The notes below the pieces were generated by a model. That model was not told the origin of the DNA. It did no database searches and saw only the letters and a program-made list of their open reading frames with translations. 64,000 nt of DNA, taken from NCBI RefSeq assembly GCF_000719955.1, contig NZ_JOII01000039.1, forward strand, positions 8,513 through 72,512. The letters run 5' to 3'. Positions 41,298 through 52,688 of this stretch are shown here, one piece after another (within the stretch, counting starts at the first letter, position 1; every line of letters starts with the position of its first letter). This DNA is from Streptomyces albidoflavus (GTDB taxonomy: Bacteria > Actinomycetota > Actinomycetes > Streptomycetales > Streptomycetaceae). The position numbers and the translations under genes are program-made.

Positions 41298-44200
41298 TTG
41301 GCCCAGCACGCCCGCCTGCGCCCGACGGTGGCCGCCGTCTGCGCGCTCGCCGTCTCCGCCGGACTGGTGTCGGCCGTGGCCCTGCCCGGCTCGGCCGCCG
41401 CCGCGCCCGCCGCCGCGCCCGCCGGGGCCGTCATCGACGCCCCGTCCCGTTTCCAGCCACGCGTGGACGAGGTGTTCGTCGCGGGTGAGCAGGGCTTCCT
41501 CCACCGGGAGGAGGGCCGCGCGGTGGAGTACACGGAGTACGCCACCGGGACCACCCGGAAGGCCGAGAACGCCACCTGGTGGAACGGGACGCTGGGCGCT
41601 TGGTGGTCGCCCGCCGCCCGCACCCTGGAGCTGCGGCCGCTGGAGGGCAAGGCCCCCTCGGTCACGATCGTCCTGCCGAAGAACCAGACCTGGCAGCGCG
41701 GCCACAACGGCTCGACCGTGCTGACCACGAGCCGCGAGACCGGCGGCCGGACCGTCATGCACCTGCTGCGCGGCGCGGCCGACGGCACCGTCACGGACCA
41801 GGAGATCCCGCTCGGCGAGGGCGAGAGCTTCGTCAACGTCCTTGCCCAGACCCACGAGGCCGCGGTCATCGGCGTACGCGGCGCCGACGCCGTGAAGCGG
41901 GCGTTCCTCCTCGACTACGCGACCGGCACCACCACTCCGCTCTTCGCCGGTCTTGCCTCGACGCCCAGCAGGGTCACCCTGACCGACCGCTACGTGGCCG
42001 GCTGGGACTCGAGCTCTCCCCAGGTCCTCACCCTCGACCGCCGGAACCTGGACGCACCCGTCGTCCGCACCGTGGTCCCCGGTCCGGTAAAGACCACGAC
42101 CAGGCACCAGATGGCGCTGGAGATCGCCGGCGACCAGCTGCTCGTCGTGCACCAGGAGGCGCAGCCCGACCACCACATCGGCCAGCCGCTCTCCGCCGTC
42201 CGCATCGGTGGCGGCGACCCGGTGACCGTGCTGCCGCACGCCCAGGCCCGGCTGACCCCGGCTCCCGACGGGAGCGTGCTGGTCGCCGGAGGCGCGTCGG
42301 CCTCCGACTGGGCGGTCCACCGGATCGGCGCCGGCGCGGACGGCCGGCCCACCACCGCGCCGGTGCACGCGCTGCCGCCGGTGGCGGGGACGGTGCGGGG
42401 GCTCGCCCTTGCCGGCGGCCGCCTGCTGACGGTCGGCACCGACCCCGTCCAGGGCCAGCCCTCCCTCCGCTCCTACGAACTCACCACCTCCGGCACGCCC
42501 AGGGTCGTCTCCGGGCCGGACACCGTGACCCGCTCCCTCGGCGACTACAAGGCGTGCCCCGACGGCGGCCCCTCCTGCGCCAGCCTCACCGCGCTGGGCA
42601 ACGGGTGGGCGGCCCACCCGAGCGGCAACGGCGTCAGCGTCCCGCTCGGGCAGAACGCCTCGCGCGTCATCGGCCCGATGAGCTGGGAGCGCCCGGAGAT
42701 CGTCGCCGCCACCGGCCGCCACGTCCTGGTCAAGGAGCGCGGCTCCGCCAAGTACGCCGTGGGCGACCTGGAGAAGTTCTACGACTCCAACGTCATCCAC
42801 ACCTTCACGGCCACCGCTGCCGCGCTGTGGGGCAACAAGGTCTGGAAGCCCGCGACGGCGGCCGGCACCGTCGCCGCCTACGACGTGAAGACCAAGAAGA
42901 CCGCCGCCGCCGTCGACACCGGTTCCGGCTGCAAGCCCACCACGCTCCAGGCGGTCGGGCGCTGGATCTACTGGGCGTGCGGGGGCACGAAGGCCGGGGT
43001 CTTCGACCAGAGCCTCGGCAAGAGCGTCAGCGTCCCGGCAGGCGGTGAGCCCCGCCTCGGCGACGGCTTCCTCGTCCGGGCCACCGGGGAGGACCTGATG
43101 GTCACGGACTTCTCCCGTGGCGCCGGTACCAAGCCGGCCACGACCCTGCTGGCCTCCGGTGTCGAGCCGGGGCACGGCATCGGCTGGGCCGTCGACCCGT
43201 TCGGCGGCAACGTCGCCCATGTCGACGCCGACCAGCGCGTCCACATCACCGACGTGCCCGTTCCCCGCTCGCCCGTCGCCTCCATCGAGTCCCGGGTCGA
43301 GCAGAACTTCGTCCGCGCGGGCGGCAAGGAGCCGTGGACCGGCCACTGGCAGCTCAGCCGTCCGGCCGACGCGTGGAAGGTCACCTTCACCGACGTCACC
43401 AGGAAGACGGTCGCCACGGTCAGCGGCACCGCGCGCACCGCCGCCTCGATCTCCGCGACCTGGGACGGCCTCGCCACCGGCGGCGGGAAGCCGCAGAACG
43501 GCGCCCACACCTGGACCGTGAGCGTCAAGGCGGCGGGTGAGTCGTCCTACGTGCCGGTCAAGACCGGGACCGTCCAGGTCAGCGGCGGCACCGCCGCCTA
43601 CCGCGACGAACAGGCGGACGGCAGGGGCAACGTCCTGACCGTCAACAAGAACGGCACCCTCACCTCGCACGACTTCCCCGCGACCGGCGTCCACGACAAG
43701 TGGAGCCGCGCCGGCTGGCACATCAAGTACACCTACGTGCCCTTCGGCGACCTGACCGGCGACGGCTGCAACGACCTGCTCGTCCGCAACACGGTCGGCA
43801 ACCTCTACCGCTACGACGGCGTCTGCGGTCACCCGCCGGCCAAGACCAGCACCCGCACCTCGCTCGGCGGCGGCTGGGAGGCGTACAACGTGCTGACCTC
43901 GCCCGGTGACCTCACCGGGGACGGCCTTCCGGACCTGCTGGCGCGGAAGAGCTCCACCGGCGACATCTGGGTCTTCCCCGGCACCAAGGCCGGGAAGCTG
44001 GGCGCGGGGAAGAAGATCCGCACCGGGTGGACCTACACGCACGTGGTCGGTGCCGGTGACCTCAACGGTGACGGTCACGGCGACGTCCTGGCCCGCGCCA
44101 AGGACGGCACGCTCTACCGCTACGACGGTGCGGGCGACGGGACGCTGAAGAGCCGCGTCACCGTGTTCACCAAGTGGGGCAGCACCTACACCCACGTGCT

Positions 44201-44354
44201 GGGCGTCGGCGACATGACAGGCGATGGCAAGAACGACCTCCTGGTGGTCGACAACAAGGGCGTCGTGTACCGCAACACCGGTAATGGCAAGGGCTCCTTC
44301 TCGTCCCGGACCAAGATCACGACCGGGTGGCTGACCTACAAGGGGATCTTCTGA
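41298..44354 (+). CDS. Secreted protein with C-terminal FG-GAP/VCBS repeats
   Basis: 1018 residues from a proposed TTG start. The signal peptide reads AQHARLRPTVAAVCALAVSA then GLVSAVALPGSAAA, with an AxA cleavage site. A large beta-propeller-like region follows without catalytic motifs (VLTLDRRNLDAPVV, DYKACPDGGPSCASL). At the end at least four FG-GAP repeats appear: GDLTGDGCNDLLVR, GDLTGDGLPDLLAR, GDLNGDGHGDVLAR and GDMTGDGKNDLLVV, each followed by a YRYDG- or VYRNTG-type strand that binds Ca in known families. TTG 41298 has GGGGG about 7 nt upstream and sits just before the signal peptide; a GTG/ATG start further up (41154) would add a Pro/Arg-rich stretch that spoils secretion. Confidence 0.82.
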   Translation: MAQHARLRPTVAAVCALAVSAGLVSAVALPGSAAAAPAAAPAGAVIDAPSRFQPRVDEVFVAGEQGFLHREEGRAVEYTEYATGTTRKAENATWWNGTLGAWWSPAARTLELRPLEGKAPSVTIVLPKNQTWQRGHNGSTVLTTSRETGGRTVMHLLRGAADGTVTDQEIPLGEGESFVNVLAQTHEAAVIGVRGADAVKRAFLLDYATGTTTPLFAGLASTPSRVTLTDRYVAGWDSSSPQVLTLDRRNLDAPVVRTVVPGPVKTTTRHQMALEIAGDQLLVVHQEAQPDHHIGQPLSAVRIGGGDPVTVLPHAQARLTPAPDGSVLVAGGASASDWAVHRIGAGADGRPTTAPVHALPPVAGTVRGLALAGGRLLTVGTDPVQGQPSLRSYELTTSGTPRVVSGPDTVTRSLGDYKACPDGGPSCASLTALGNGWAAHPSGNGVSVPLGQNASRVIGPMSWERPEIVAATGRHVLVKERGSAKYAVGDLEKFYDSNVIHTFTATAAALWGNKVWKPATAAGTVAAYDVKTKKTAAAVDTGSGCKPTTLQAVGRWIYWACGGTKAGVFDQSLGKSVSVPAGGEPRLGDGFLVRATGEDLMVTDFSRGAGTKPATTLLASGVEPGHGIGWAVDPFGGNVAHVDADQRVHITDVPVPRSPVASIESRVEQNFVRAGGKEPWTGHWQLSRPADAWKVTFTDVTRKTVATVSGTARTAASISATWDGLATGGGKPQNGAHTWTVSVKAAGESSYVPVKTGTVQVSGGTAAYRDEQADGRGNVLTVNKNGTLTSHDFPATGVHDKWSRAGWHIKYTYVPFGDLTGDGCNDLLVRNTVGNLYRYDGVCGHPPAKTSTRTSLGGGWEAYNVLTSPGDLTGDGLPDLLARKSSTGDIWVFPGTKAGKLGAGKKIRTGWTYTHVVGAGDLNGDGHGDVLARAKDGTLYRYDGAGDGTLKSRVTVFTKWGSTYTHVLGVGDMTGDGKNDLLVVDNKGVVYRNTGNGKGSFSSRTKITTGWLTYKGIF

Positions 44355-44368
44355 CCGGTGCGGCACCT

Positions 44369-44406
44369 CCGGTGCAGCGGCGGTCCCCGCACCGCCGCTG
44401 CACCGG
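44369..44406 (+). terminator. Terminator after the FG-GAP gene
   Basis: CCGGTGCAGCGGCGGT pairs over 16 bp with its complement across a CCCCGC loop. Confidence 0.75.
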
Positions 44407-44490
44407 CCGCACCCTTCCGACGGGCCCGGAGCCGATACCCCATCGGCTCTCGGCCACCGGCGGGCTATGCTCGGGTGTGCCGATCGGCAC

Positions 44491-44563
44491 GGGCCGTTAG
44501 CTCAATTGGCAGAGCAGTGGACTTTTAATCCATTGGTTGTGGGTTCGAGTCCCACACGGCCTA
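44491..44563 (+). tRNA. tRNA-Lys(TTT)
   Basis: 73 nt, acceptor GGGCCGT/ACGGCCT with a terminal G-U, anticodon loop CTTTTAA, T loop TTCGAGT, discriminator A. Confidence 0.95.
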
Positions 44564-44762
44564 CCGCTCGACCCCTGGTCAGGGGCTCTCTGGCCGGGGG
44601 TCGTCGCTGTTTTCGGACCGGCGGCCCCACCCGTGCTCCACCGAGATGAGAAGCCGGGCGGGCCCCGGCGGGACCGGGAGCCTGGCCGACGGTGATCCGA
44701 GGTCCGGTGCGGTCGGGTGCGGTGCCGGTGGCCGGTTTCGTGGTTGTGGAGGTGTGGACCGG

Positions 44763-45347
44763 ATGAATCACGCGCAGATGGTGGCGCTGGGGCGGATGCT
44801 CCGGGTGCTCGGGGAGTCGGGCGACGAGCTGCGAGGCGATACGCCCGAGGAGGCCCTGCACGAGATCCGGGCCGACCTCAAGCGGGCGCTGGACCTGCTG
44901 GAGGAGTCCACGGGCCCCGCGCCCACCACGCGCTGCTCCCAGCACCCGTACGGCCCGGTGGACAAGGCGGCCCCGGACGGCTGCCTGCTCTGCGAGACCC
45001 GGCGCCGCTCCAGCCACCGCTCCGCCTACCGCGACCGCTGGGGCGGCGCCCCCGCCGACGAGGCCGGCGACCGCCCCCTGCCGGTGCCCTCGCGGTACGG
45101 GATCGCCGCCGACACCCCGGAGCCGATGGTCAGGTGGCGACCCGAGGCGTGGTCGGGCCAGGCCTGGCAGCTCTGCGGCACCCCCCGCCGGGACCAGCGC
45201 GAGGCGGAACTCTTCCTCGCCGCCTGCCGCCGCAAGGCCGACCGGGCCGCCGCCTACCGGCTGGTGCGGGAAAGCACCTCCTTCGAGGTCGTACGGATGT
45301 GGGGCGAGCCGATCGTGGTCCGGCCGGAGACCGGCGGCGGACTCTAG
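44763..45347 (+). CDS. Hypothetical protein with a Cys/His cluster
   Basis: The 194-residue protein starts MNHAQMVALGRMLRVLGESG. Residues about 60-82 (RCSQHPYGPVDKAAPDGCLLC) hold Cys-x2-His...Cys-x2-Cys, which could be a small zinc-binding module. The remainder is charged and helical, without known motifs. ATG 44763 has GGAGG about 10 nt upstream; GTG 44754 touches the SD and is unlikely. It is followed 78 bp later by a GNAT gene on the same strand. Conserved in Streptomyces from memory; function unknown. Confidence 0.65.
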   Translation: MNHAQMVALGRMLRVLGESGDELRGDTPEEALHEIRADLKRALDLLEESTGPAPTTRCSQHPYGPVDKAAPDGCLLCETRRRSSHRSAYRDRWGGAPADEAGDRPLPVPSRYGIAADTPEPMVRWRPEAWSGQAWQLCGTPRRDQREAELFLAACRRKADRAAAYRLVRESTSFEVVRMWGEPIVVRPETGGGL

Positions 45348-45413
45348 AAGGTGTCCGGCCGGCCGGGGCCCGGGCAGGACGTGCGGCCCGGCTCCGGGCC
45401 CGCGGTGTGCCGC

Positions 45414-45419
45414 TAGGCT
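45414..45419 (+). promoter_or_regulatory. Candidate -10 box of the GNAT gene
   Basis: TAGGCT is 6 nt before the ATG with no SD (CGGCGG lies between), predicting a leaderless or nearly leaderless transcript. Confidence 0.45.
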
Positions 45420-45425
45420 CGGCGG

Positions 45426-45896
45426 ATGATCGTCAGACCCGCGCTCAGCTCCGACGTTCCCGGCCTGCTCTCCCTGGCCGCCGAGGTGGAGCACTGGTTC
45501 GGCCCGATGGTCGACGAGCCCGGCTTCCACCGGGCCCTGGACCGGCACGTCCGGGAGGAGCGGGCGCTGGTCGCGGTGGCGGACGGGGGAAGCCTTGCCG
45601 GCGGGCTGCTCTTCGGCGGTGCGCCGCCCGTCCACCACGTGCACTGGATCGTCGTCTCGGAGCGGGCGCGGGGCACCGGTGTGGGCCGTGCCCTCATGGC
45701 CGAGGCCGTCCAGAGGTACGTCCGGGGTCCGGGGACGCTGGAGGTGGTCACCTTCGGCGCCGACCACCCCGGTGCCGTCACCAGCGGTGCGCGAGCCTTC
45801 TACTCCTCGCTCGGCTTCTCCCCGGCCGAGCAGGCCCCGGCCGGCCCCGAGGGCGGTTCGCGGCAGGTCTACCGCAAGGTGCTCGCCGCAGGCTGA
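45426..45896 (+). CDS. GNAT-family N-acetyltransferase
   Basis: The 156-residue single-domain acetyltransferase should use acetyl-CoA. Motif A is WIVVSERARGTGVGRALMAEA, with the R-G-x-G-x-G pyrophosphate loop. Motif B is GARAFYSSLGFSPAE with the usual Tyr. The N-terminal IVRPALSSDVPGLLSLAAEVEHWFG is the substrate side. Substrate cannot be predicted. Confidence 0.88.
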   Translation: MIVRPALSSDVPGLLSLAAEVEHWFGPMVDEPGFHRALDRHVREERALVAVADGGSLAGGLLFGGAPPVHHVHWIVVSERARGTGVGRALMAEAVQRYVRGPGTLEVVTFGADHPGAVTSGARAFYSSLGFSPAEQAPAGPEGGSRQVYRKVLAAG

Positions 45897-45936
45897 CGGC
45901 GCGTGGCGGGAGCCCCGGTGCACCGCCCGTCCGGTG

Positions 45937-46416
45937 TCACAGCGGGCGTACATGGGGGGCCCGCCAGGGCGGGGAGGGGTCGCTGCCGGGCATGGTCCAG
46001 TACTCGCGGCCGGAGGTGATGAGGCCGTTCTCCACGGTCCAGAAGGAGACGGCGACGTGGGTGCCGACCTCCTCGTGGTCGACGCGCACCTCGGAGACCA
46101 CGGTGCTGCCCTGCGCTATGACCCGCGGTTCGTGGACCGTCCAGCCTTCGGGGTAGGCGGCGTTGACCGCCACGTAGGCGTCGCGGTCGGGGAGGCGCTC
46201 GGCGCTGACCGGCCAGTCGACGACCGCGTCCGGGGCGAGGAGTGCGGCGACGCCGCTCCAGTCGCGGGCCTGCATGCGGGCCCACAGGGCGGTGACCACG
46301 GCGGACGGGGTGTCAGGAGCGGGGGCGGCGGGCCAGGTGGGCAGGGGCGGGCCGGCAGGGCGGAAGGTGGTGCCGGTCGTGTGGTCAGTCGTGTGGTCAG
46401 TCGTGTTCTCGGTCAT
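45937..46416 (-). CDS. SnoaL-like / NTF2-fold protein
   Basis: The 159-residue product begins MTENTTDHTTDHTTG, a low-complexity Thr/His-Asp repeat made by an imperfect DNA repeat. The SnoaL-like domain follows: VVTALWARMQARDWSGVAALLAPDAVVDWPVSAERL and EVRVDHEEVGTHVAVSFWTVENGLI. ATG 46416 is the best start; there is only a weak SD. A strong inverted repeat in the promoter region suggests control by a dimeric regulator encoded elsewhere. Function unknown. Confidence 0.7.
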   Translation of the reverse strand: MTENTTDHTTDHTTGTTFRPAGPPLPTWPAAPAPDTPSAVVTALWARMQARDWSGVAALLAPDAVVDWPVSAERLPDRDAYVAVNAAYPEGWTVHEPRVIAQGSTVVSEVRVDHEEVGTHVAVSFWTVENGLITSGREYWTMPGSDPSPPWRAPHVRPL

Positions 46417-46426
46417 GCCGTTGAGC

Positions 46427-46452
46427 TTGTCACCCGTCACTGACAGTGACAA
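46427..46452. promoter_or_regulatory. Nested inverted repeat upstream of the SnoaL-like gene
   Basis: Outer arms TTGTCAC (46427-46433) and GTGACAA (46446-46452). Overlapping them is a 15-nt perfect palindrome GTCACTGACAGTGAC (46436-46450). The arrangement resembles MerR- or TetR-type operators. Confidence 0.5.
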
Positions 46453-46540
46453 CTCTCCGTAAGGGTGAACGGTGAGGCGCGCGGCTGACCGACCCGGAGT
46501 GCAGGACTCCGGGTCGGTCAGCGGGGAGCGTATGTGCAGG

Positions 46541-49135
<2,595 letters not shown>

Positions 49136-49499
49136 GGTGGGGCCTCCGCGGAGGTTCTCTGGATGATGGCTTTTCCGTCGATTGGCGACTTTTTCCACTA
49201 GAACAAAGGGTGACGGGATGCGCCTGTTGGGCAGAGAGGACGTGGGGGCCGCGGCGGGACGACGAGGGCGCCCGGGGACACCTTCTACATGCGTGTAGAG
49301 ATGAGGTAGATTCGAGGGCGTCGGCGCCGCCACCCACGGCGCCCGGCGCAGGCGTGGCGGCTGCGAGTCGTACGACGGCACGCGGCCGGTCCCCCAGTCC
49401 GGCCGCCGCACCCCGCCCGCCCGCACCCGGCGGCCGCAGGACGTCGCGGGCGCGGAACCCGGTACGAGCACGCAGGACGAACCGCAGAAGGAGAAGACC
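49136..49499. other. Divergent promoter region of the Clp ATPase and terD
   Basis: Contains the dyad TCTACA-TGCG-TGTAGA (49284-49299), then GGTAGATTCG (49304 onward) with TAGATT as a -10 candidate for terD. No gene; the plus-strand open frame at 49210-49560 is Arg/Ala-rich shadow. Confidence 0.5.
49284..49299. promoter_or_regulatory. Candidate operator between the Clp ATPase and terD
   Basis: TCTACA and TGTAGA are perfect 6-bp arms around TGCG. Its position between two divergent stress-type genes suggests shared control. Confidence 0.45.
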
Positions 49500-50075
49500 G
49501 TGGGCGTTTCCCTGGCCAAGGGCGGCAATGTCTCTCTCAGCAAGGAAGCCCCCGGGCTGACCGCGGTCCTTGTCGGGCTCGGCTGGGACGTCCGCACGAC
49601 GACCGGCACCGACTACGACCTCGACGCCAGCGCCCTGCTCTGCGACGAGTCCGGCAAGGTCCTCTCCGACCAGCACTTCATCTTCTACAACAACCTGACC
49701 AGCCCCGACGGCTCCGTCGAGCACACCGGTGACAACCTCACCGGCGAGGGCGACGGCGACGACGAGGCCGTCAAGGTCAACCTCGCCGCGGTCCCGCCGC
49801 AGGTCACCCGCATCGTCTTCCCCGTTTCCATCCACGACGCGGAGTCCCGTGGTCAGAGCTTCGGCCAGGTCCGGAACGCCTTCATCCGTGTGGTGAACCA
49901 GGCCGGCGGCGCCGAGATCGCGCGGTACGACCTCACGGAGGACGCCTCCACCGAGACCGCCATGGTCTTCGGCGAGCTCTACCGCCATGGCGCCGAGTGG
50001 AAGTTCCGCGCGGTCGGCCAGGGCTACGCCTCGGGCCTGGCCGGGATCGCCCAGGACTTCGGCGTCAACGTCTGA
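49500..50075 (+). CDS. terD: TerD-family protein
   Basis: The 191-residue TerD-fold protein binds Ca2+ and is linked to tellurite/stress responses. Marks: [40 protein letters not shown], and the later [20 protein letters not shown] and GEGDGDDE Ca-site blocks. GTG 49500 follows AGAAGGAGAAG at a normal distance. Streptomyces carry many terD paralogues, so the specific role is not assignable. Ends in a long hairpin terminator. Confidence 0.93.
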   Translation: MGVSLAKGGNVSLSKEAPGLTAVLVGLGWDVRTTTGTDYDLDASALLCDESGKVLSDQHFIFYNNLTSPDGSVEHTGDNLTGEGDGDDEAVKVNLAAVPPQVTRIVFPVSIHDAESRGQSFGQVRNAFIRVVNQAGGAEIARYDLTEDASTETAMVFGELYRHGAEWKFRAVGQGYASGLAGIAQDFGVNV

Positions 50076-50091
50076 CGCACCCCCCCGAACA

Positions 50092-50135
50092 CCCGTCGCC
50101 CGACCGGCAACCCAATCCCCCGGGCGGGCGACGGG
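50092..50135 (+). terminator. Terminator after terD
   Basis: CCCGTCGCCCG and CGGGCGACGGG pair over 11 bp across a 22-nt loop, then CTTTT. Confidence 0.7.
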
Positions 50136-50397
50136 CTTTTCCCGACCCCTTCTCCGTGCTCCTGGTGGGCGCGGGGGAGGGGCGTCGTCGTGTCGGGCCA
50201 GGGGTGCACGCACCTCGCCCCCTACGCCCCGCGCGCCCCAGGCGTACGCCCCGGCGGTCCTCGCGGGCACAGGATCGCCTGATTCTGCGCGGGAGGGGAC
50301 TGGCCCGTCGCCGCCCGGGCACACGTGCGGCAAGGGGCCGACGCGTGGGTCGCCGGTCCGCCGCAGGCACGGCACGAGAAAACGAGAGGCGTGTCTC

Positions 50398-50673
50398 ATG
50401 GAGATATCCGGGATCGTCAGCGCGATCGTCATCGGCATCGTCATCGGTCTCCTGGGACGCCTGGTCGTCCCCGGCCGGCAGCGCATCGGCCTGCTGCTGA
50501 CCATCGCCGTCGGCATCGTGGCGGCGCTCGTCGGCACCTTCGTCGCCGCCCAGTTCGGCCTCGCCGAGACCAAGGGCGTCGACTGGGCCGAATGGGGCAT
50601 CCAGATCGTGCTGGCCGCGATCGGTGTATTCGCCCTGGACCGGGTCGCGGGCGGACGTGGACGACGCCGGTGA
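50398..50673 (+). CDS. GlsB/YeaQ/YmgE-family small membrane protein
   Basis: The 91-residue protein consists of three hydrophobic helices: ISGIVSAIVIGIVIGLLGRLVVPG, RIGLLLTIAVGIVAALVGTFVAA and WGIQIVLAAIGVFALD. The G-x-x-G spacing is typical of this stress-response (transglycosylase-associated) family. ATG 50398 has GAGAGG 9 nt upstream. Function is unknown beyond an association with stress; terD lies upstream on the same strand. Confidence 0.85.
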   Translation: MEISGIVSAIVIGIVIGLLGRLVVPGRQRIGLLLTIAVGIVAALVGTFVAAQFGLAETKGVDWAEWGIQIVLAAIGVFALDRVAGGRGRRR

Positions 50674-50806
50674 CCTAGAGGGTGTCCGGGCGGGCCGCTC
50701 CCGCCCGGCCTCTCGGGCCTCCGCCCGCCGCGCCGGGGCGGAGGCCCGCCCTCCGGAGGGCGTGGCGCGAGGCACCTTCCGGATGGCGTATAGTTGATTT
50801 CACCGA

Positions 50807-50880
50807 CGCGGGGTGGAGCAGCTCGGTAGCTCGCTGGGCTCATAACCCAGAGGTCGCAGGTTCAAATCCTGTCCCCGCTA
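50807..50880 (+). tRNA. Initiator tRNA-fMet(CAT)
   Basis: 74 nt with the initiator marks: unpaired first position (C1/T72), three G-C pairs next to the anticodon loop (GGG/CCC) and anticodon loop CTCATAA. TATAGT at 50789-50794 is a good -10 box placing transcription start near 50801. Confidence 0.95.
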
Positions 50881-50890
50881 CTGAAGGCCG

Positions 50891-50922
50891 AGGCCCGGAT
50901 TCCTTTCGAGGAATCCGGGCCT
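50891..50922 (+). terminator. Terminator of tRNA-fMet
   Basis: AGGCCCGGATTCCT and complement, 14 bp, around a TTCG tetraloop. Confidence 0.8.
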
Positions 50923-51078
50923 TCGTCGTGTGCTCGCGACCGGTGCGGCACTCGTTCGGGCGCTGTCCGCTCGCCGCCGCACGGGGTGGGCGGAAGCATG
51001 GGGGAAGCGCTGACGCGGGAGCGGGCGTGTCCGGGCCGGGCCGACCGGGGGCCGGCCGATGGATCAGGAGACAGGTTG

Positions 51079-52269
51079 GTGGGGAAACGCGGCGAGGACG
51101 CGGAGAAGGAGACGGGCCGGCCGGCCGCCCGGAAGGCCCCGGCGGAGAAGCGGGGCGCGACCGGGCGGGGGACGCTCGGCACGTACAAGGGGGACCCGCT
51201 CACGGGGAGCAGGTCCCGGACGCTGATGCGGCTGCTGCCCGTGGTGCTGCTCGTCGCCGGGGTCGTCTTCGACGAGGCCGCGCCGCCGCGCTTCAACGCC
51301 AGTCCGCTCTACGCCGCGGCGCCGCTGATCGCCGCGCCGTTCTTCTCGCTCCTCGGCACCGTGCTGACCGGGGCCCTCGCGCTGGCCGTGGTGGTGCTGC
51401 TCCAGTGGCAGACCGGGACGCTGGGCGGGGTGGACTCGACCACCGAGCTGCTCACCATCCTCACCTGCGCCCTTCTCGCCTTGCTCAGCAACCGGCTGGT
51501 CAGCCGCAGCGGCGAACAGCTCGCCACCGCCCGCAGCATCGCCGAGGCCGCCCAGCGTGCCGTACTGCCCATCCCCGCCGAGCGGATCGGCGGCTTCGAC
51601 ATCGCCGCCCGCTACGAGGCCGCCCAGGCCGACGCCCTCATCGGCGGCGACCTCTACGCCGTCCAGGAGACCCCGCACGGGGTGCGGCTGCTCGTCGGTG
51701 ACGTGCGCGGCAAGGGGCTCGGTGCGGTGGAGGCGGTCGCCGTGGTCATCGGGGCGTTCCGGGAGGCCGCCGAGCAGGAGTCGAGCCTGGAGAAGGTGGC
51801 CCAGCGGCTCGAACGCGCCCTCGCCCGTGAGGGGGTGCGGCGGGAGGGGCTGGACCAGTTCGAGGGGTTCACCACCGCGCTGCTGGCGGAGATCCCGCCC
51901 GGGCAGTCCGTCGTCCGCACGGTCAACCGGGGCCACCCCGAGCCGCTGCTGCTCCACGGCGACGGGGACGTACGGGTGCTGGTGCCGACCCAGCCGGCGC
52001 TTCCGCTCGGCATGGGAGATCTCGGGGTGTGGCCGGACCGTTCGGACGCGACGCCCTTCCCCTCCGGCGCCACCCTGCTCCTCTTCACCGACGGCCTGAC
52101 GGAGGCACGGGACCGGAACGGGGTCTTCTACGATCCGGCGACGCGGCTGACGGGGCGTCGCTTCGAGGCGCCCGACCACCTTCTGGAGGCGCTCTCCCGG
52201 GAGGTCCGCGTGCACACCGGCGGCGGACCGCAGGACGACATGGCGCTGCTGGCGCTCCGCCGGCCCTGA
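51079..52269 (+). CDS. Membrane PP2C/SpoIIE-type serine/threonine phosphatase
   Basis: About 396 residues. A basic Arg/Lys/Gly-rich N terminus is followed by three or four hydrophobic segments (LLPVVLLVAGVVF, APLIAAPFFSLLGTVLTGALALAVVVLL, LLTILTCALLALLSN). The SpoIIE-type phosphatase domain carries metal sites in ALIGGDLYAV, VGDVRGKGLGAVEAV, LLFTDGLTEARD and PQDDMALLAL. Such proteins often act on anti-sigma-antagonists. GTG 51079 with CAGGAG 8 nt upstream is chosen; TTG 51076 and earlier ATG codons are possible. Confidence 0.85.
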   Translation: MGKRGEDAEKETGRPAARKAPAEKRGATGRGTLGTYKGDPLTGSRSRTLMRLLPVVLLVAGVVFDEAAPPRFNASPLYAAAPLIAAPFFSLLGTVLTGALALAVVVLLQWQTGTLGGVDSTTELLTILTCALLALLSNRLVSRSGEQLATARSIAEAAQRAVLPIPAERIGGFDIAARYEAAQADALIGGDLYAVQETPHGVRLLVGDVRGKGLGAVEAVAVVIGAFREAAEQESSLEKVAQRLERALAREGVRREGLDQFEGFTTALLAEIPPGQSVVRTVNRGHPEPLLLHGDGDVRVLVPTQPALPLGMGDLGVWPDRSDATPFPSGATLLLFTDGLTEARDRNGVFYDPATRLTGRRFEAPDHLLEALSREVRVHTGGGPQDDMALLALRRP

Positions 52270-52539
52270 GGCACCCGGGCTCCGGCAGGGCGGTCGCCCA
52301 CCGCCGATGCCGTCACCGACGGTGAGCGGGCGGACGCTCCCCGCATAACAACTGACACACCGTCAGGTGCTCCTGTGGTGGTTCTGTGGAGGCAACTCGC
52401 CCGAAAGCGCCCCTCGGTGCCCCGGTACGTCCGGCCCCCGGAGCCCAACGATCATCCGGAACGGCTTGGAATCCAGGCCAGGTGTCTATTAACGTTCGAT
52501 AACGCAGCGCGGTTGTCCCGGCCGTCACCCGAGACGGCT

Positions 52540-52672
52540 CCGTGCGCACGCGCCGAATCCCGTAGGGAACCGGGGAACCACTCCTTGGGGTGAATCGGAC
52601 GCCTTTCGAGGCGCCCGTAGGAGACCTTCCTGCTCCGAACCCGTCAGCTAACCCGGTAGGCGAGAAGGAAGG
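52540..52672 (+). ncRNA. Cyclic di-AMP riboswitch (ydaO-yuaA class)
   Basis: Conserved ydaO landmarks occur in order: GGGAACCGGGGAACCA (52565-52580), TTGGGGTGAATCGG (52585-52598), a stem GACGCC/GGCGC, GAGACCTTCC and CCGAACCCGTCAGCTAACCC with GTAGGCG (52634-52661). CGCGCCG near 52549 can close P1 with GGCG. It ends about 17-27 nt before the M23 gene start. In other Streptomyces this class sits before cell-wall hydrolase genes and turns them off when c-di-AMP is high. Limits are approximate. Confidence 0.88.
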
Positions 52673-52688
52673 AAAGGAGAGCGCCCGC

